Positions 15,825-25,253 of a DNA stretch of 64,000 bases are shown here, in pieces (positions within the stretch are counted from its first letter, which is position 1; the number at the start of each line of letters is the position of its first letter). The position numbers were made by a program, and so were the translations under genes. Under the pieces are notes generated by a model, which made no database searches, was not told where the DNA came from, and was given only the letters and a program-made list of their open reading frames with translations. Source of the DNA: Bacteroidota bacterium (GTDB lineage: Bacteria; Bacteroidota; Bacteroidia; Chitinophagales; Chitinophagaceae); NCBI GenBank assembly GCA_018267625.1, contig JAFDYC010000028.1:62001-126000 (forward strand), written 5' to 3'.

Positions 15825-17489
15825 GTGCGCTTCCTGAAAAAATCCCTGAAAATTCTTGGCTGGGCCCTTGTAGTCATTCTGGTACTACTGTTGCTCTTTT
15901 GCGGATATGTATGGTATGTGAGCAATGTGCAGCCGCCCCGGGTGCAGGATACATCCGCTCTATCTCTTCATGTAAAGCATCCCGAAGGCAGCCTTTACAC
16001 TATTGGTGATAACTGGATTCGATGCAACCGATATGGCTTGTATGAGATGTACGTCTCAGGCAAACCCTTCGAGCGTGGCGTAAAGAATGGCAAGCTCAGT
16101 GCGCCGCTGATCACGGCCCAGGAAGAAGCCTTTACGCAGCAAATCCGGCAGATGATTCCTTCGCCGTTTTACCTGCATTTCCTGCGTTATATCGTTGGCT
16201 TCCTAAACCGCGACCTGCCTGCAGCGGTGGACTCAGAATACAAAGAAGAGATTTATGGAATCTCCTTTGCGGCGGCAGATTCATTCAATTGGATTGGGAG
16301 TAAATATGCCCGATTGCTGAACTACCATGCCGCCCACGACATCGGCCATGCCTTACAGAACATGATGCTGGTTGGTTGCACCTCCTTTGGTGCCTGGGGG
16401 GGGCGCACCGAAACCGGTGCCCTTTTGTTGGGCCGCAATTTCGATTTCTGGGTGGGCGATGCTTTTGCCCGCAATAAGATTGTCGCTTTTTACGCCCCGG
16501 ACCGCGGCCATAAGTTCATGTTCGTCACCTGGGGGGGCTTCACCGGTGTGGTGTCGGGGATGAATGATGCCGGCCTTACGGTGACCATAAATGCTGCAAA
16601 ATCAGAAATACCCTTCCATGCGGCAACGCCGGTATCGCTGGTGGCCAGGGAAATTTTGCAATACGCAGGCAACCTTAAAGAAGCCATTGCCATTGCCCGA
16701 AGCAAGACCATGTTTGTCTCAGAAAGTTTCCTGGTAGGCAGCGCCGCAGACCATAAGGCTATTTCCATTGAAAAAACTCCGAAGGACCTGGCCATTTATG
16801 ACCCTGAATCGGAAGACATCCTTTGCACCAACCACTATCAGAGCAAGCATTTCGCACATCAAAAGCTGAATGAAGAACAGATGGCCAACAGTGCATCGGT
16901 GTATCGGGAAGAACGCCTGCGTGAGCTGATGAATCGGAATTTTCCTTTGACTCCTCAAAAAGTGGCCAACATCCTCCGCGACCGGCTGGGCCTGCATGAT
17001 AAGCCCATCGGCATCGGTAACGAGAAAGCCATTAACCAGTTTATTGCCCACCACAGCATCATCTTTTCACCCGACAGCCTGCGTGTCTGGGTGAGCACTT
17101 CGCCCTGGCAAATGGGGGAGTATGTATGCTATGATTTGAAGAAAATATTTGCCCTGCACGGTTTGTCTCAGGACCGCAGCATTGCCGACACGGCGCGCAA
17201 CATCGCTCCGGATAGTTTCCTGCACAGCCCCGCATATCAGGGTTTCCTTCGCTTTCGCGAAAACAAGCTTTCACTGATGCGGCATGGCTTTGTAGATACC
17301 GCAGCTACCGTGCAGGGCGACCCCTTGTTTTATGATGCCTGGCGGGTGGCCGGCGATTATTGCAAGAGGCAGGGCTGGCTTGCCGCCGCCGCACAGTATT
17401 ATCGTCAGGCTCTGCGGCTGGAAATTGCAACTGTGGGCGAACGACGCTCGATAGAAAAAAAGTTAGCCGCTTGTATCCGCCGTCCTTGA
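15825..17489 (+). CDS. Membrane-anchored C45-type (acyl-CoA:6-APA acyltransferase-like) hydrolase
   Basis: A 554-residue protein, GTG start, with an N-terminal transmembrane helix (about 12-31) and a large outer domain. Around residue 185, VGCTSFGAW matches the autocleavage/nucleophile Cys of the C45 Ntn-hydrolase group, followed by LLGRNFDF. Family members self-cleave before this Cys and hydrolyse or transfer acyl groups on linear amides. A segment with VSGMNDAGLTVTINAAKS and the later LCTNHYQ also fits. About 100 C-terminal residues appear to be an extra helical part. Substrate unknown. It is 17 bp upstream of the GT2-DUF2062 gene. Confidence 0.8.
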   Translation: MRFLKKSLKILGWALVVILVLLLLFCGYVWYVSNVQPPRVQDTSALSLHVKHPEGSLYTIGDNWIRCNRYGLYEMYVSGKPFERGVKNGKLSAPLITAQEEAFTQQIRQMIPSPFYLHFLRYIVGFLNRDLPAAVDSEYKEEIYGISFAAADSFNWIGSKYARLLNYHAAHDIGHALQNMMLVGCTSFGAWGGRTETGALLLGRNFDFWVGDAFARNKIVAFYAPDRGHKFMFVTWGGFTGVVSGMNDAGLTVTINAAKSEIPFHAATPVSLVAREILQYAGNLKEAIAIARSKTMFVSESFLVGSAADHKAISIEKTPKDLAIYDPESEDILCTNHYQSKHFAHQKLNEEQMANSASVYREERLRELMNRNFPLTPQKVANILRDRLGLHDKPIGIGNEKAINQFIAHHSIIFSPDSLRVWVSTSPWQMGEYVCYDLKKIFALHGLSQDRSIADTARNIAPDSFLHSPAYQGFLRFRENKLSLMRHGFVDTAATVQGDPLFYDAWRVAGDYCKRQGWLAAAAQYYRQALRLEIATVGERRSIEKKLAACIRRP

Positions 17490-17494
17490 ACCAA

Positions 17495-17502
17495 CATTTT
17501 TG
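17495..17502 (+). promoter_or_regulatory. -7 box before GT2-DUF2062 gene
   Basis: CATTTTTG (TAnnTTTG with C at position 1) ends 4 bp before the ATG at 17507. It lies just after the upstream stop codon and would give a leaderless transcript independent of the C45-type gene. Confidence 0.4.
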
Positions 17503-17506
17503 CAGC

Positions 17507-18724
17507 ATGATGCCCTCACCCCTGCCGGCCCTTCAAGACCGATTTGAATCGCTGAAAGCATGTGTGCTGCTGCCTACCTACAACAATGGTGGCTCATTAG
17601 GAAAGGTGCTGGATGAAGTATTGCAATACACCAACAGTATCATCATCGTCAATGATGGCTCAACAGATGCTACCGCAGAAATACTCCTCCAATATCCTGC
17701 ACTGTCCATTATTTCTTTTCCTAAAAACAAAGGGAAAGGAGCAGCGCTGCGTGCCGGTTTTCATGCGGCGGCTGATTCCGGATTCGACTATGCTATCAGT
17801 ATGGACAGTGATGGGCAACACTATGCTTCTGACTTGTATTTTTTCTTAGATGAAATAGCCGCGCGACCAGGCTCATTGCTGGTTGGCGCCCGGAATATGC
17901 ATGTAGATAATGTGCCGGTGAAGAGCAATTTTGGGAAACGCTTTTCCAATTTCTGGTTTTGGTTCAACACCCATATTCGCCTGCCCGATACACAAAGTGG
18001 CTACCGTTTGTACCCCGTACAGCTCCTGAGCCGGAAACGTTTTTTTTCTACCCGTTTTGAGTTTGAAATTGAAGTACTGGTTCGGGCAGCCTGGACTGGG
18101 ATTCCGGTTCGTGCTACACCTGTCTCGGTCTATTACCCTCCGGCCGGAGAACGGGTTTCGCACTTCCGCCCCTTCAAAGATTTTTTCCGGATTTCTGTAC
18201 TCAATACCGTACTGGTGACCCTTGCCGTGTTATGGATAAAACCACGTGATTTTACCCTGGGACTATTCCGGGCAGGTGGTGTTCACAAACTATGGAAAAG
18301 CCTGTTTTCACATCCTGATGAGAGCAATCTGAGAAAGGCTGTTTCAGTGGGCTTTGGTGTCTTTATGGGCATCGTTCCTGTATGGGGATTCCAGCTATTA
18401 ATCGGCATTCCCCTGGCCTTGATGATGCGCTTGAATAAGGTTTTGTTTCTGATTGCAGCCAATATCAGCATCTTCCCTTTCACGGCTTTCTGGTTGATTG
18501 CCTCGCTCGCAACGGGCAAGTGGCTGCTGGGCTATGACTGGCATTTTAACCTGGCCGGTGTGACACTGGAACGGGTAAAACAAGATGGGCTGGCTTTTTT
18601 TACAGGAGGGGCTGTGTTGGCCCTGGTGATGGGCTGTTTCGCTTTCTTGCTCACCTGGATGGGATTGAAATTTTTTCGAAAGCAAGGAGTTGAAAAGACG
18701 GAATGGCAAACCGAATCACTTTAA
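17507..18724 (+). CDS. Family 2 glycosyltransferase fused to DUF2062 membrane domain
   Basis: A 405-residue protein. Residues 1-230 are a GT-A family 2 domain: ACVLLPTYNNGGSLGKVL, the IVNDGSTD nucleotide-binding loop and the MDSDGQH acidic motif, like polyprenyl-phosphate sugar synthases. The C-terminal third is a DUF2062 domain with transmembrane segments (GFGVFMGIVPVWGFQLLIG, NISIFPFTAFW). A hydrophobic segment at about 245-260 connects them. It probably glycosylates a membrane lipid carrier or lipid. The frame is open back into the C45-type gene, but the ATG at 17507 after that gene's stop is the logical start. Confidence 0.85.
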   Translation: MMPSPLPALQDRFESLKACVLLPTYNNGGSLGKVLDEVLQYTNSIIIVNDGSTDATAEILLQYPALSIISFPKNKGKGAALRAGFHAAADSGFDYAISMDSDGQHYASDLYFFLDEIAARPGSLLVGARNMHVDNVPVKSNFGKRFSNFWFWFNTHIRLPDTQSGYRLYPVQLLSRKRFFSTRFEFEIEVLVRAAWTGIPVRATPVSVYYPPAGERVSHFRPFKDFFRISVLNTVLVTLAVLWIKPRDFTLGLFRAGGVHKLWKSLFSHPDESNLRKAVSVGFGVFMGIVPVWGFQLLIGIPLALMMRLNKVLFLIAANISIFPFTAFWLIASLATGKWLLGYDWHFNLAGVTLERVKQDGLAFFTGGAVLALVMGCFAFLLTWMGLKFFRKQGVEKTEWQTESL

Positions 18725-18914
18725 GCTCATCCCGTTTATGAAATGATTCACGAGCCTGAAAGAGGCACGTTGCCCTGTTAATCCCTTTCTAAAAGCAGTT
18801 GTCCAATAGCTCCTGTGAACAGTTTCTACCTGAGGTTTACACATATTTTCAGACATTCGCGCCCATTCAAATTTCCTCTGCGGCAAGTCTGCAACATGCT
18901 TACCGAGGTTTTCC

Positions 18915-19667
18915 ATGATACTTCAGCTCCCAAACGATAAGCAATCTTCACCAGTCTCCAATCCGACAACACAGACGGAATTGGGAAACCTGCGTGAAAT
19001 GCTCTCTGAAATAAATGAGCGCTACCTCGTGGATGACCCTTCCCCAACATACCTCATTGCAAAGCGAAGCTTCGATATTCTCATCTCCTTCGTCATCATC
19101 ATCCTGATTCTGTCCTGGCTCTATCCCATCATTGCATTACTAATCAAGTTTAGCTCTCGTGGGCCGGTACTATTTATCCAGGAGCGAACGGGCTATCTGG
19201 GCCTTGAATTCGACTGCTATAAGTTCCGCACCATGTACCTAAATGCTGAAGCTAATACGGCACAGGCTACAGCGAAAGACCCTCGAATTACCCCTATTGG
19301 TCGCTTGCTGCGAGCAACCCACCTGGATGAATTACCCCAGCTCTTTAATGTGCTGCTCGGCGACATGAGCATCGTTGGCCCCCGCCCGCACATGCTGTAT
19401 CATACCCGCTATTACGCTAAGATGATTCCCTATTATCACCTGCGACATAGCGCTCAACCTGGTATGACCGGCATGGCACAGATAAAAGGGTACATAGGAG
19501 AAATTCACCAGGAACGCGAAATCCGAAAACGCATTCAGTGGGATATCTACTATCTGAAACACCGCAGTGGCTGGCTTGATTTTAAGATTTTTTTCATCAC
19601 CATTGGCCAGGTCTTAGGGAAAGCTTTTCAGCTTTTGCACCATCCTTCCGGAAAAACCTCCGATTAA
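18915..19667 (+). CDS. Bacterial sugar transferase (undecaprenyl-phosphate sugar phosphotransferase)
   Basis: A 250-residue protein of the PglC/WbaP C-terminal type. An N-terminal KRSFDILISF helix is followed by a long membrane segment (about 50-80). Then come the conserved GPVLFIQERTG, YKFRTM, HLDELPQLFNVL with the catalytic Asp-Glu, and SIVGPRP motifs. It transfers a sugar-1-phosphate from a nucleotide sugar to undecaprenyl phosphate, the first step of O-antigen or exopolysaccharide assembly. No other polysaccharide genes are adjacent besides the GT2 190 bp upstream. Sugar specificity cannot be told. Confidence 0.88.
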   Translation: MILQLPNDKQSSPVSNPTTQTELGNLREMLSEINERYLVDDPSPTYLIAKRSFDILISFVIIILILSWLYPIIALLIKFSSRGPVLFIQERTGYLGLEFDCYKFRTMYLNAEANTAQATAKDPRITPIGRLLRATHLDELPQLFNVLLGDMSIVGPRPHMLYHTRYYAKMIPYYHLRHSAQPGMTGMAQIKGYIGEIHQEREIRKRIQWDIYYLKHRSGWLDFKIFFITIGQVLGKAFQLLHHPSGKTSD

Positions 19668-19697
19668 GACGGCAAAGGCTTGTTTAACTTGCCTGAT

Positions 19698-20516
19698 ATG
19701 TCTTTCGTCCTAACAGTATCCTATCCCGGCGACGCAGCACAAAGCAATGTTCATTTTGCTGCCGGCTTAGCTCAAACGCTTGGGCTTCCCCTACAGGTAT
19801 TGCTTTCCTATACGGTGCCCTTGGCCGTAGGCGAAATGCCCATGCCCCTCTTGCCGGTAGAAGAAGTGCGCGATGCCGCTCAGAACCGGCTGGATGCTTT
19901 GCAAAACGACTTACAAACCCGCTACACCGGCTTGCAAATCCAAACTAATTTGAAGTACGGCACTACTCAGGATGCCCTTCAAGAGGCCGCGGGTAGCGGG
20001 ACCCAAGGTGCCGCAGTCACTGTCCTTAGCATTGGCGATGCGGCACAAACGGACGCATGGTTCGGCACAGATAGCGTCAACATCATGCGCGAAAATCAAG
20101 GCCTGGTGCTTGCCGTTCCACAAGGGGTCAGCTATCATTCACCCCGGCATATTTGCCTTGCCTGTGATGCAAAAGGCATTCAGGATGGCTTACCCATAAG
20201 TGGCTTATTAAACCTCCGTTCAAAGCTTCCATTCAGGCTGACCATCCTTCATGTGCTGGAAGAGGGAACCTCATCCACCAGTTACGACCGCTCCTTGCTG
20301 CAGGAACAACTTGCAGGCTCTGCCGCTTCCTTCTCAGAAATAACGGCATCTTCTGCCGTGGACGAAGCGATTGTCACTTTTGCGCAGGCACAGTCCGTTG
20401 ATTGGTTAGCCTTGTCACCCCGCCATCATGGCTTTTGGGATAGTCTCTTCCACCGCAGCCATACCTCTAGGCTATTAAGCCATACCCGGATTCCTGTATT
20501 AGCCATCCACAAATAA
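19698..20516 (+). CDS. Universal stress protein (two UspA-like domains)
   Basis: A 272-residue cytosolic protein. Two UspA-like halves (about 1-140 and 150-272) are visible: the first begins FVLTVSYPGD, and the second begins HICLACDAKG and ends with SRLLSHTRIPVLAIHK, the usual C-terminal strand. The canonical ATP-binding GxxGx9GS motif is degenerate (SPRHHGFWDSLFHRSHTSRL), so nucleotide binding is doubtful. The ATG at 19698 is preferred over an upstream TTG. Confidence 0.75.
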   Translation: MSFVLTVSYPGDAAQSNVHFAAGLAQTLGLPLQVLLSYTVPLAVGEMPMPLLPVEEVRDAAQNRLDALQNDLQTRYTGLQIQTNLKYGTTQDALQEAAGSGTQGAAVTVLSIGDAAQTDAWFGTDSVNIMRENQGLVLAVPQGVSYHSPRHICLACDAKGIQDGLPISGLLNLRSKLPFRLTILHVLEEGTSSTSYDRSLLQEQLAGSAASFSEITASSAVDEAIVTFAQAQSVDWLALSPRHHGFWDSLFHRSHTSRLLSHTRIPVLAIHK

Positions 20517-20607
20517 GCCTGGAGAATATGCGGCCTTTTTACCTGCCTTTTCTTGGGCTGAATGATTGCCAACTCTATCTTCGCAGCCCTTTAGCCTCAG
20601 TGCTTAA

Positions 20608-20689
20608 GCCCAGGTGGCGAAATTGGTAGACGCACCGTCTTCAGGTGGCGGCGCCGCGAGGTGTGCTGGTTCGAATCCAGTCCTGGGCA
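20608..20689 (+). tRNA. tRNA-Leu (CAG)
   Basis: An 82-nt cloverleaf. Acceptor stem GCCCAGG/CCTGGGC, D-arm GCG...CGC, anticodon stem CCGTC/GGCGG (one G-U) around loop TTCAGGT giving anticodon CAG, a long variable arm typical of class II tRNAs, T-arm GCTGG-TTCGAAT-CCAGT and discriminator A. CCA is not encoded. Confidence 0.93.
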
Positions 20690-20697
20690 CAGAAACA

Positions 20698-20728
20698 AAT
20701 AACCCGCTTTCAAGGCGGGTTATTTTCA
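20698..20728 (+). terminator. Rho-independent terminator after tRNA-Leu
   Basis: A 10-bp perfect stem AATAACCCGC / GCGGGTTATT with a 7-nt loop, followed by TT. It ends the tRNA-Leu transcript. Confidence 0.8.
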
Positions 20729-20840
20729 TTTACTGCCATTATTTGGTTACCGGCAGCTTCGCCCCGATGCGACTTTCATTGCCAAACAGTGAAATAATAC
20801 GGACAAAAAATTACTGCTTGAAAATGGAGCCTTGCTCGAA

Positions 20841-21299
20841 TTAATGCTGATGGTCCTCTGCCCGCCATTCCGCAAAAGACGTGGGCGTCTCTTCCAGCCT
20901 TACCGAAATCAACTTAGGTTCTTTATGAAAATGTACCTGTAGTTTCTCAACAAAATACAAAAGCAGGTTTTCGCAAGTGGGCTGAAAGGGCACTAAAATG
21001 ACCTTCTCAAATTCAGCTGTAATCAGGTCTGCTTTAGAGTAGGGGGCCTGATCGTTCAAAACTAATGCATGGTCGTAGCGGGAGATGATCTGCTCGTGGA
21101 CGATGCTTTTCAGGTCACCAAAATCAATCACCATCCCTAGTTTGGTATCCTGCAGGTCCTGCGATGGGGCGCCCAATAAAGTGACGCTTAGGTGGTACGT
21201 ATGGCCATGTATGTTTTTACAAGGCCCGTCATAGCCCCAAAGGGCATGGGCCATGTCCATGGTGAAACGTTTTGTGACGCGCAGATACCGGGGCTTCAT
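20841..21299 (-). CDS. queD: 6-carboxy-5,6,7,8-tetrahydropterin synthase / 6-pyruvoyl-tetrahydropterin synthase family
   Basis: A 152-residue QueD/PTPS-family protein. It has the N-terminal zinc His (MDMAHAL), KNIHGHTYHL with the two further zinc His, the Asp-His pair in SRYDHALVLND and a C-terminal LEETPTSFAEW with the conserved Glu. QueD makes the deazaguanine precursor for queuosine. The frame is open far upstream, but the ATG at 21299 gives the family-standard start. No other queuosine genes are visible nearby. Confidence 0.88.
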   Translation of the reverse strand: MKPRYLRVTKRFTMDMAHALWGYDGPCKNIHGHTYHLSVTLLGAPSQDLQDTKLGMVIDFGDLKSIVHEQIISRYDHALVLNDQAPYSKADLITAEFEKVILVPFQPTCENLLLYFVEKLQVHFHKEPKLISVRLEETPTSFAEWRAEDHQH

Positions 21300-21408
21300 A
21301 AGAACAAGTAATAGGAGGAATGGAATATCAGAAGCGCATTCTGAATGAAACGAAAGGGAGCTGCATTTTAGATGATCTGCATGTTGCGGCCCGATGCATT
21401 TCCTATGC

Positions 21409-21438
21409 AAAGATGCCGGTTTTTTAGGCCGGCATCTT
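21409..21438 (-). terminator. Hairpin terminator downstream of peroxiredoxin gene
   Basis: A 10-bp stem AAGATGCCGG / CCGGCATCTT around a short loop, between the peroxiredoxin 3' end (21488) and the queD start. It is likely the terminator of the peroxiredoxin transcript on the minus strand. Confidence 0.6.
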
Positions 21439-21487
21439 TTAGCGAATTGTATCTGATAGAGGAACCCTACCAGAGGTTCCGGATTGT

Positions 21488-22126
21488 TTAGTTTATGTGG
21501 GAGCTCAGGTATTCGGCAATGCCTTCGGAGGTAGCTTTCAACCCTTCTTTTCCCTGATTCCAATTTGCCGGGCAAACTTCTCCGTTTTCTTCGTGGAAGT
21601 TCAGGGCATCAACCATGCGCAAGGTCTCATCTACACTCCGGCCCAAGGGCAGATCGTTCACTACCTGATGGCGAACGATTCCTTCCTTGTCAATGAGGAA
21701 TAGGCCCCGATACGCCACAGGATTTCCTTCGAAGCTTAGGCCATTTTCTGATTGTGAGTATTCCCCAGCCAATACACCATAATTGATGGCAATCATCTTG
21801 GAATGGTCTGCTACAATAGGGTACTGAACCCCTTGGATGCCACCCCGGTTACGTTCGGTATTGAGCCAGGCGAAGTGGCTGAATTTCGTGTCGGTGGAGC
21901 AAGCCACAACAACAGTATTGCGGGCTTCAAATTCCGCCAGCTTTTCCTGAAACGCAATCAGCTCGGTGGGACATACGAAGGTGAAGTCCATGGGGTAGAA
22001 GAAGAACACCACATTCTTCTTTCCTAGATACTGCCCGAGGGAGAAATTGTCCACAAATTCAACGCCGTTCACAACAGCTTCAGCCTGGAAAATGGGTGCT
22101 TTTTTTCCGGTAAGAACCTTCATCAT
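21488..22126 (-). CDS. 2-Cys peroxiredoxin (AhpC/Prx1 type)
   Basis: A 212-residue thiol peroxidase. The peroxidatic Cys lies in FTFVCPTEL, the conserved Arg region in RNRGGIQGVQYP, and the resolving Cys in GEVCPANW near the C-terminus, so it is a typical 2-Cys enzyme. It reduces H2O2 and alkyl peroxides in the cytosol with thioredoxin or AhpF-type reductants. The start is the first of two adjacent ATGs (22126 or 22123). A CAACTTTG -7-like box lies 25 bp upstream. Confidence 0.93.
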   Translation of the reverse strand: MMKVLTGKKAPIFQAEAVVNGVEFVDNFSLGQYLGKKNVVFFFYPMDFTFVCPTELIAFQEKLAEFEARNTVVVACSTDTKFSHFAWLNTERNRGGIQGVQYPIVADHSKMIAINYGVLAGEYSQSENGLSFEGNPVAYRGLFLIDKEGIVRHQVVNDLPLGRSVDETLRMVDALNFHEENGEVCPANWNQGKEGLKATSEGIAEYLSSHIN

Positions 22127-22277
22127 TATGGGTAATAATTTTTTGTTGCCGCAAAGTTGCGGTGCCCTATTCAATGCCCCGAATATTTGGAAATAGGATT
22201 CTTTGAAGCGGTTATTGACGTGCCAGGGCTTAGGGGCTAATCATCACGAAAGGAGCCTGTTTCAGCAGGGTTCTTTC

Positions 22278-23441
22278 TTAGCTAAATGCATCTTTAATCT
22301 TATCGAAAAAGCCTTTTTCATCTTCAGATGCTGGTGTGTTGCCTGGTTGGAAGTTGGGTGATTCTTTCAGGCGTTCCAGCATCGCAAGTTCCTCTTTGCT
22401 CAGGTGCTGCGGGCTCCATACAGAAACCTCTACCAATTCATCCCCTCTTTCGTAGGACTGAAAAGCGGGGAAGCCTTTTCCTTTCAGCCTGAAAATCTTT
22501 CCGCTTTGAGTGCCGGCAGGGATTTTGATTTTGGCTTTTCCCTCAATGGTTGGTACTTCCACGCTGGTGCCCAGCACTGCATCTGGGAAGGAGACGCGCA
22601 ATGGATACACCACGTCTAAGTCGGCACGGCGTAGCTGAGGATGGCGTTCCTCTTCGATCAGAATCAGGAGGTCGCCTGCCGGCCCTCCGTGCTCACCGGC
22701 ATTGCCGGCGCCGTTCATAGAAAGTTGCATGCCTTCTTGAACACCTGCTGGTATTTGCAGGTCTAAGGTCTCTTCTCCATACTGACGGCCTTCGCCTTTA
22801 CAGGCAGCACATTTCGCCGTGATTTGCTGGCCCGAGCCGTTGCAGGTAGGGCAGGTAACTACGGTTTGCATCTGGCCCATGAATGTCTGCTGCACCCGGC
22901 GAACCTGGCCCTGCCCGCCGCAGGAACCGCAGGTCTGCACGCTGCTTTTGTCTTTGGCACCAGAGCCATTGCAGGTATTGCAGACTACATACTTCTTAAC
23001 CTTGATCTTCTTGTTTGCTCCGGAGGCTATTTCCTGAAAGTTCAATTTGAGTTTCACACGTAGGTTCGAGCCCCTGGAGCCCCTGTGGCGCCCCCGGCCT
23101 CCGCCTCCGCCAAAAAAAGAACTAAACACATCCTCACCCCCGAAAATGTCTCCGAAGTTTTGGAAGATGTCTTCCATCCTCATGCCGCCCCCGCCAAAGC
23201 CTCCGCTGGCAGCACCCCCTACTCCGGCATGTCCGAAGCGGTCGTAGCGTGCTTTTTTGTCGGCATCACTGAGCACATCATAAGCTTCAGCAGCTTCTTT
23301 AAAATGCTCCTCGGCTTCTTTATTGCCCGGGTTACGGTCGGGGTGAAATTGCATCGCCACCTTACGGTAGGCCTTCTTGATTTCGTCTGCGCTGGCTGAT
23401 TTGCTCACACCCAGCACCTCGTAATAATCTCGCTTGCTCAT
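22278..23441 (-). CDS. dnaJ: Chaperone protein DnaJ
   Basis: A 387-residue Hsp40. The J-domain with HPD ([11 protein letters not shown]) spans about residues 1-70. A Gly/Phe-rich linker follows, then four CxxCxGxG zinc-finger repeats (about 150-215; [32 protein letters not shown]), then the C-terminal substrate-binding domains. It stimulates DnaK ATPase. It lies 18 bp downstream of grpE on the same strand, forming a co-chaperone operon; dnaK is not in the window. Confidence 0.97.
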   Translation of the reverse strand: MSKRDYYEVLGVSKSASADEIKKAYRKVAMQFHPDRNPGNKEAEEHFKEAAEAYDVLSDADKKARYDRFGHAGVGGAASGGFGGGGMRMEDIFQNFGDIFGGEDVFSSFFGGGGGRGRHRGSRGSNLRVKLKLNFQEIASGANKKIKVKKYVVCNTCNGSGAKDKSSVQTCGSCGGQGQVRRVQQTFMGQMQTVVTCPTCNGSGQQITAKCAACKGEGRQYGEETLDLQIPAGVQEGMQLSMNGAGNAGEHGGPAGDLLILIEEERHPQLRRADLDVVYPLRVSFPDAVLGTSVEVPTIEGKAKIKIPAGTQSGKIFRLKGKGFPAFQSYERGDELVEVSVWSPQHLSKEELAMLERLKESPNFQPGNTPASEDEKGFFDKIKDAFS

Positions 23442-23459
23442 GAAAACTAAGTATCGTGC

Positions 23460-24047
23460 TTATTTGCCTACTACTACTTTGGCGTGGCGAATAATTTTAT
23501 CGTTCAGAAAATAGCCTGGGGTGACAACGTCCACCACCTTGCCTTCCTGGCCCGGTGCGGGGATTTCGGTGATGGCATCGTGCAGCTCGGGGTCGAAATC
23601 GGAACCTAAAGCTTCCATTTGTTTCAGGCCTTTTGCCTGAAGCGTGCTTCGCAGCTTACTGAACACGAGATTGATTCCTTCCTTCATTTGTGCTACATCA
23701 CCAGTTTCGAGGTTTTTCGAGGCCCGGTCGGTATCGTCTAATACATCCAGCAGGGAGCTGACGATTTCTTTGCCAGCAGTCTGCAATAGTTCCACACGCT
23801 CCCGGCTGGTACGGCGTTTATAGTTTTCAAATTCAGCAGCCAGACGCAAATACTTATCGTTTAATGCAGCCAGTTCTTCCTGAAGTTTATTATCGACATC
23901 GGCACTGAGTTGTTCTTCCAGTCCGGTGATTCCAGCGCGGTTTTCGTCTGTATTCAGACCTTCTGCCAACAATTCTTCTTGAAGTTCTATGTTCCGATCC
24001 TGTTCCATATTTCCTAGTGACTGTTCGTTCTTATTATCCTTTGTCAT
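23460..24047 (-). CDS. grpE: Nucleotide exchange factor GrpE
   Basis: A protein of about 195 residues. An acidic, low-complexity N-terminus (Glu/Gln-rich) leads into a long coiled coil (LQEELAALNDKYLRLAAEFENYKRR) split here as residues 55-80, then the GrpE head with FDPELHDAI and the C-terminal GYFLNDKIIRHAKVVVG. It releases ADP from DnaK. An alternative start at 24065 would add MFKKRS. It is directly upstream of dnaJ. Confidence 0.95.
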   Translation of the reverse strand: MTKDNKNEQSLGNMEQDRNIELQEELLAEGLNTDENRAGITGLEEQLSADVDNKLQEELAALNDKYLRLAAEFENYKRRTSRERVELLQTAGKEIVSSLLDVLDDTDRASKNLETGDVAQMKEGINLVFSKLRSTLQAKGLKQMEALGSDFDPELHDAITEIPAPGQEGKVVDVVTPGYFLNDKIIRHAKVVVGK

Positions 24048-24186
24048 GCTGCGTTTTTTAAACATGCGCGAAGGTACTGTCAAGAAATGGGCCAGCAGGC
24101 TTGTGAGATGGCAAAATGGCATCCATGCCTACTGTATGAGCGGGTTACTGCATTTTTTAGCACGAAGTTTTGAATACCGGAACGAA

Positions 24187-25044
24187 TCAGCCTGCCTGAC
24201 TGAAAAAGAAACTCAGCTCATTTTGCTCTAAGGCCCGTATCCCCTTTGGGGTATCCTGAAGGCTGCAGCATGCTATTAATGGGTCGTGCTCGAAGAAGAG
24301 AATCCAGTCATTGGCAACAGCTTCCCGCAGTAATGCCTTTTTCTCTTTGAGTGTATCTAAAGGTCGCATGTCGTAGGCCATAATCCAGGGCATGGGCAAG
24401 TGGTGGATGGAAGGAATCAGGTCGGCACAATAGAGCAATGTTTTGCCCTGGCAACGAATCTGAGGCAGCATCATAGCATCGGTATGTCCTTTGACGAAGC
24501 GCACGCGAAAATCGGGTAGCCATTCTTCACCCTCTCCAGTTTCAACGAAGCGCAGCACACCGGCTTCTTCCATAGGCAGGATATTTTCTTTCAGGAAAGA
24601 GGCCTTCTCGCGGTCGTTTGGTGTAGTGGCGGCAGCCCAGTGTTCGTGGTTGGTCCAATACAAAGCATTGGGAAAAGCCGGAACCAATTTGCCGGCCTCA
24701 TCTCTTCGGATGGAGCCTCCGCAATGGTCAAAATGAAGGTGGGTAAGGAACACATCGGTAATGTCTTCTACCCTGAAACCATGACGGGATAGGCTTTTCT
24801 CCAATGTATCCTCTCCATGAAGGAAGTAATGACCGAAAAATTTTTCGTCTTGTTTATTGCCCATCCCATTGTCTATTAGGATGAGGTGGTTGCCATGTTC
24901 AACCAATAGGCAGCGCATGGCCCAGGAGCACATATTGTTGTCATCGGAAGGATTAGCCTGATGCCAAAGGCTCTTAGGCACGACACCAAACATGGCGCCA
25001 CCATCGAGCTTGAAATGACCGGAATTGACGGAATAGAGTTTCAT
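24187..25044 (-). CDS. Metallo-beta-lactamase-fold hydrolase, lactonase-like
   Basis: A 285-residue protein with the zinc motif THLHFDHCGG, a later GHTDAMML His and a CADL acidic ligand, plus an FEHDP His near the C-terminus. This matches the AHL-lactonase/glyoxalase-II-like branch of the MBL superfamily. The N-terminal LDGGAMFGVVP is also seen in that group. No signal peptide. Whether it opens a lactone ring is unproven. A CAACTTTG box lies 24 bp before the ATG. It is distinct from the two other MBL-fold proteins in the window. Confidence 0.8.
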   Translation of the reverse strand: MKLYSVNSGHFKLDGGAMFGVVPKSLWHQANPSDDNNMCSWAMRCLLVEHGNHLILIDNGMGNKQDEKFFGHYFLHGEDTLEKSLSRHGFRVEDITDVFLTHLHFDHCGGSIRRDEAGKLVPAFPNALYWTNHEHWAAATTPNDREKASFLKENILPMEEAGVLRFVETGEGEEWLPDFRVRFVKGHTDAMMLPQIRCQGKTLLYCADLIPSIHHLPMPWIMAYDMRPLDTLKEKKALLREAVANDWILFFEHDPLIACCSLQDTPKGIRALEQNELSFFFSQAG

Positions 25045-25253
25045 GATTATTCAGGGGCCTTGAAAGCACAAAGTTGACCTTGATTGAAGTTCGGCAGTTC
25101 AGTTGGCTTAAACAGAAGGGACATCATTGCAGATTATTTCGTCAGCCGCATTGCCCTGGTTCAATTTTCGTTGCAGCAGATGCCGGCGATGAGAACTTAC
25201 TGAAAACAAAAGAACGCACCAGGGATGCGTTCAAATGAATTAGGATGCTGCAG

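Noticed and set aside
21300-21487. Riboswitch upstream of queD
   Set aside because: The only structure is a simple hairpin that fits a terminator of the preceding peroxiredoxin gene; no preQ1-like pseudoknot pattern was recognised.
22404-23399. Several plus-strand open frames opposite dnaJ
   Set aside because: They are antisense shadows of the zinc-finger and glycine-rich regions of DnaJ with no protein-like features of their own.
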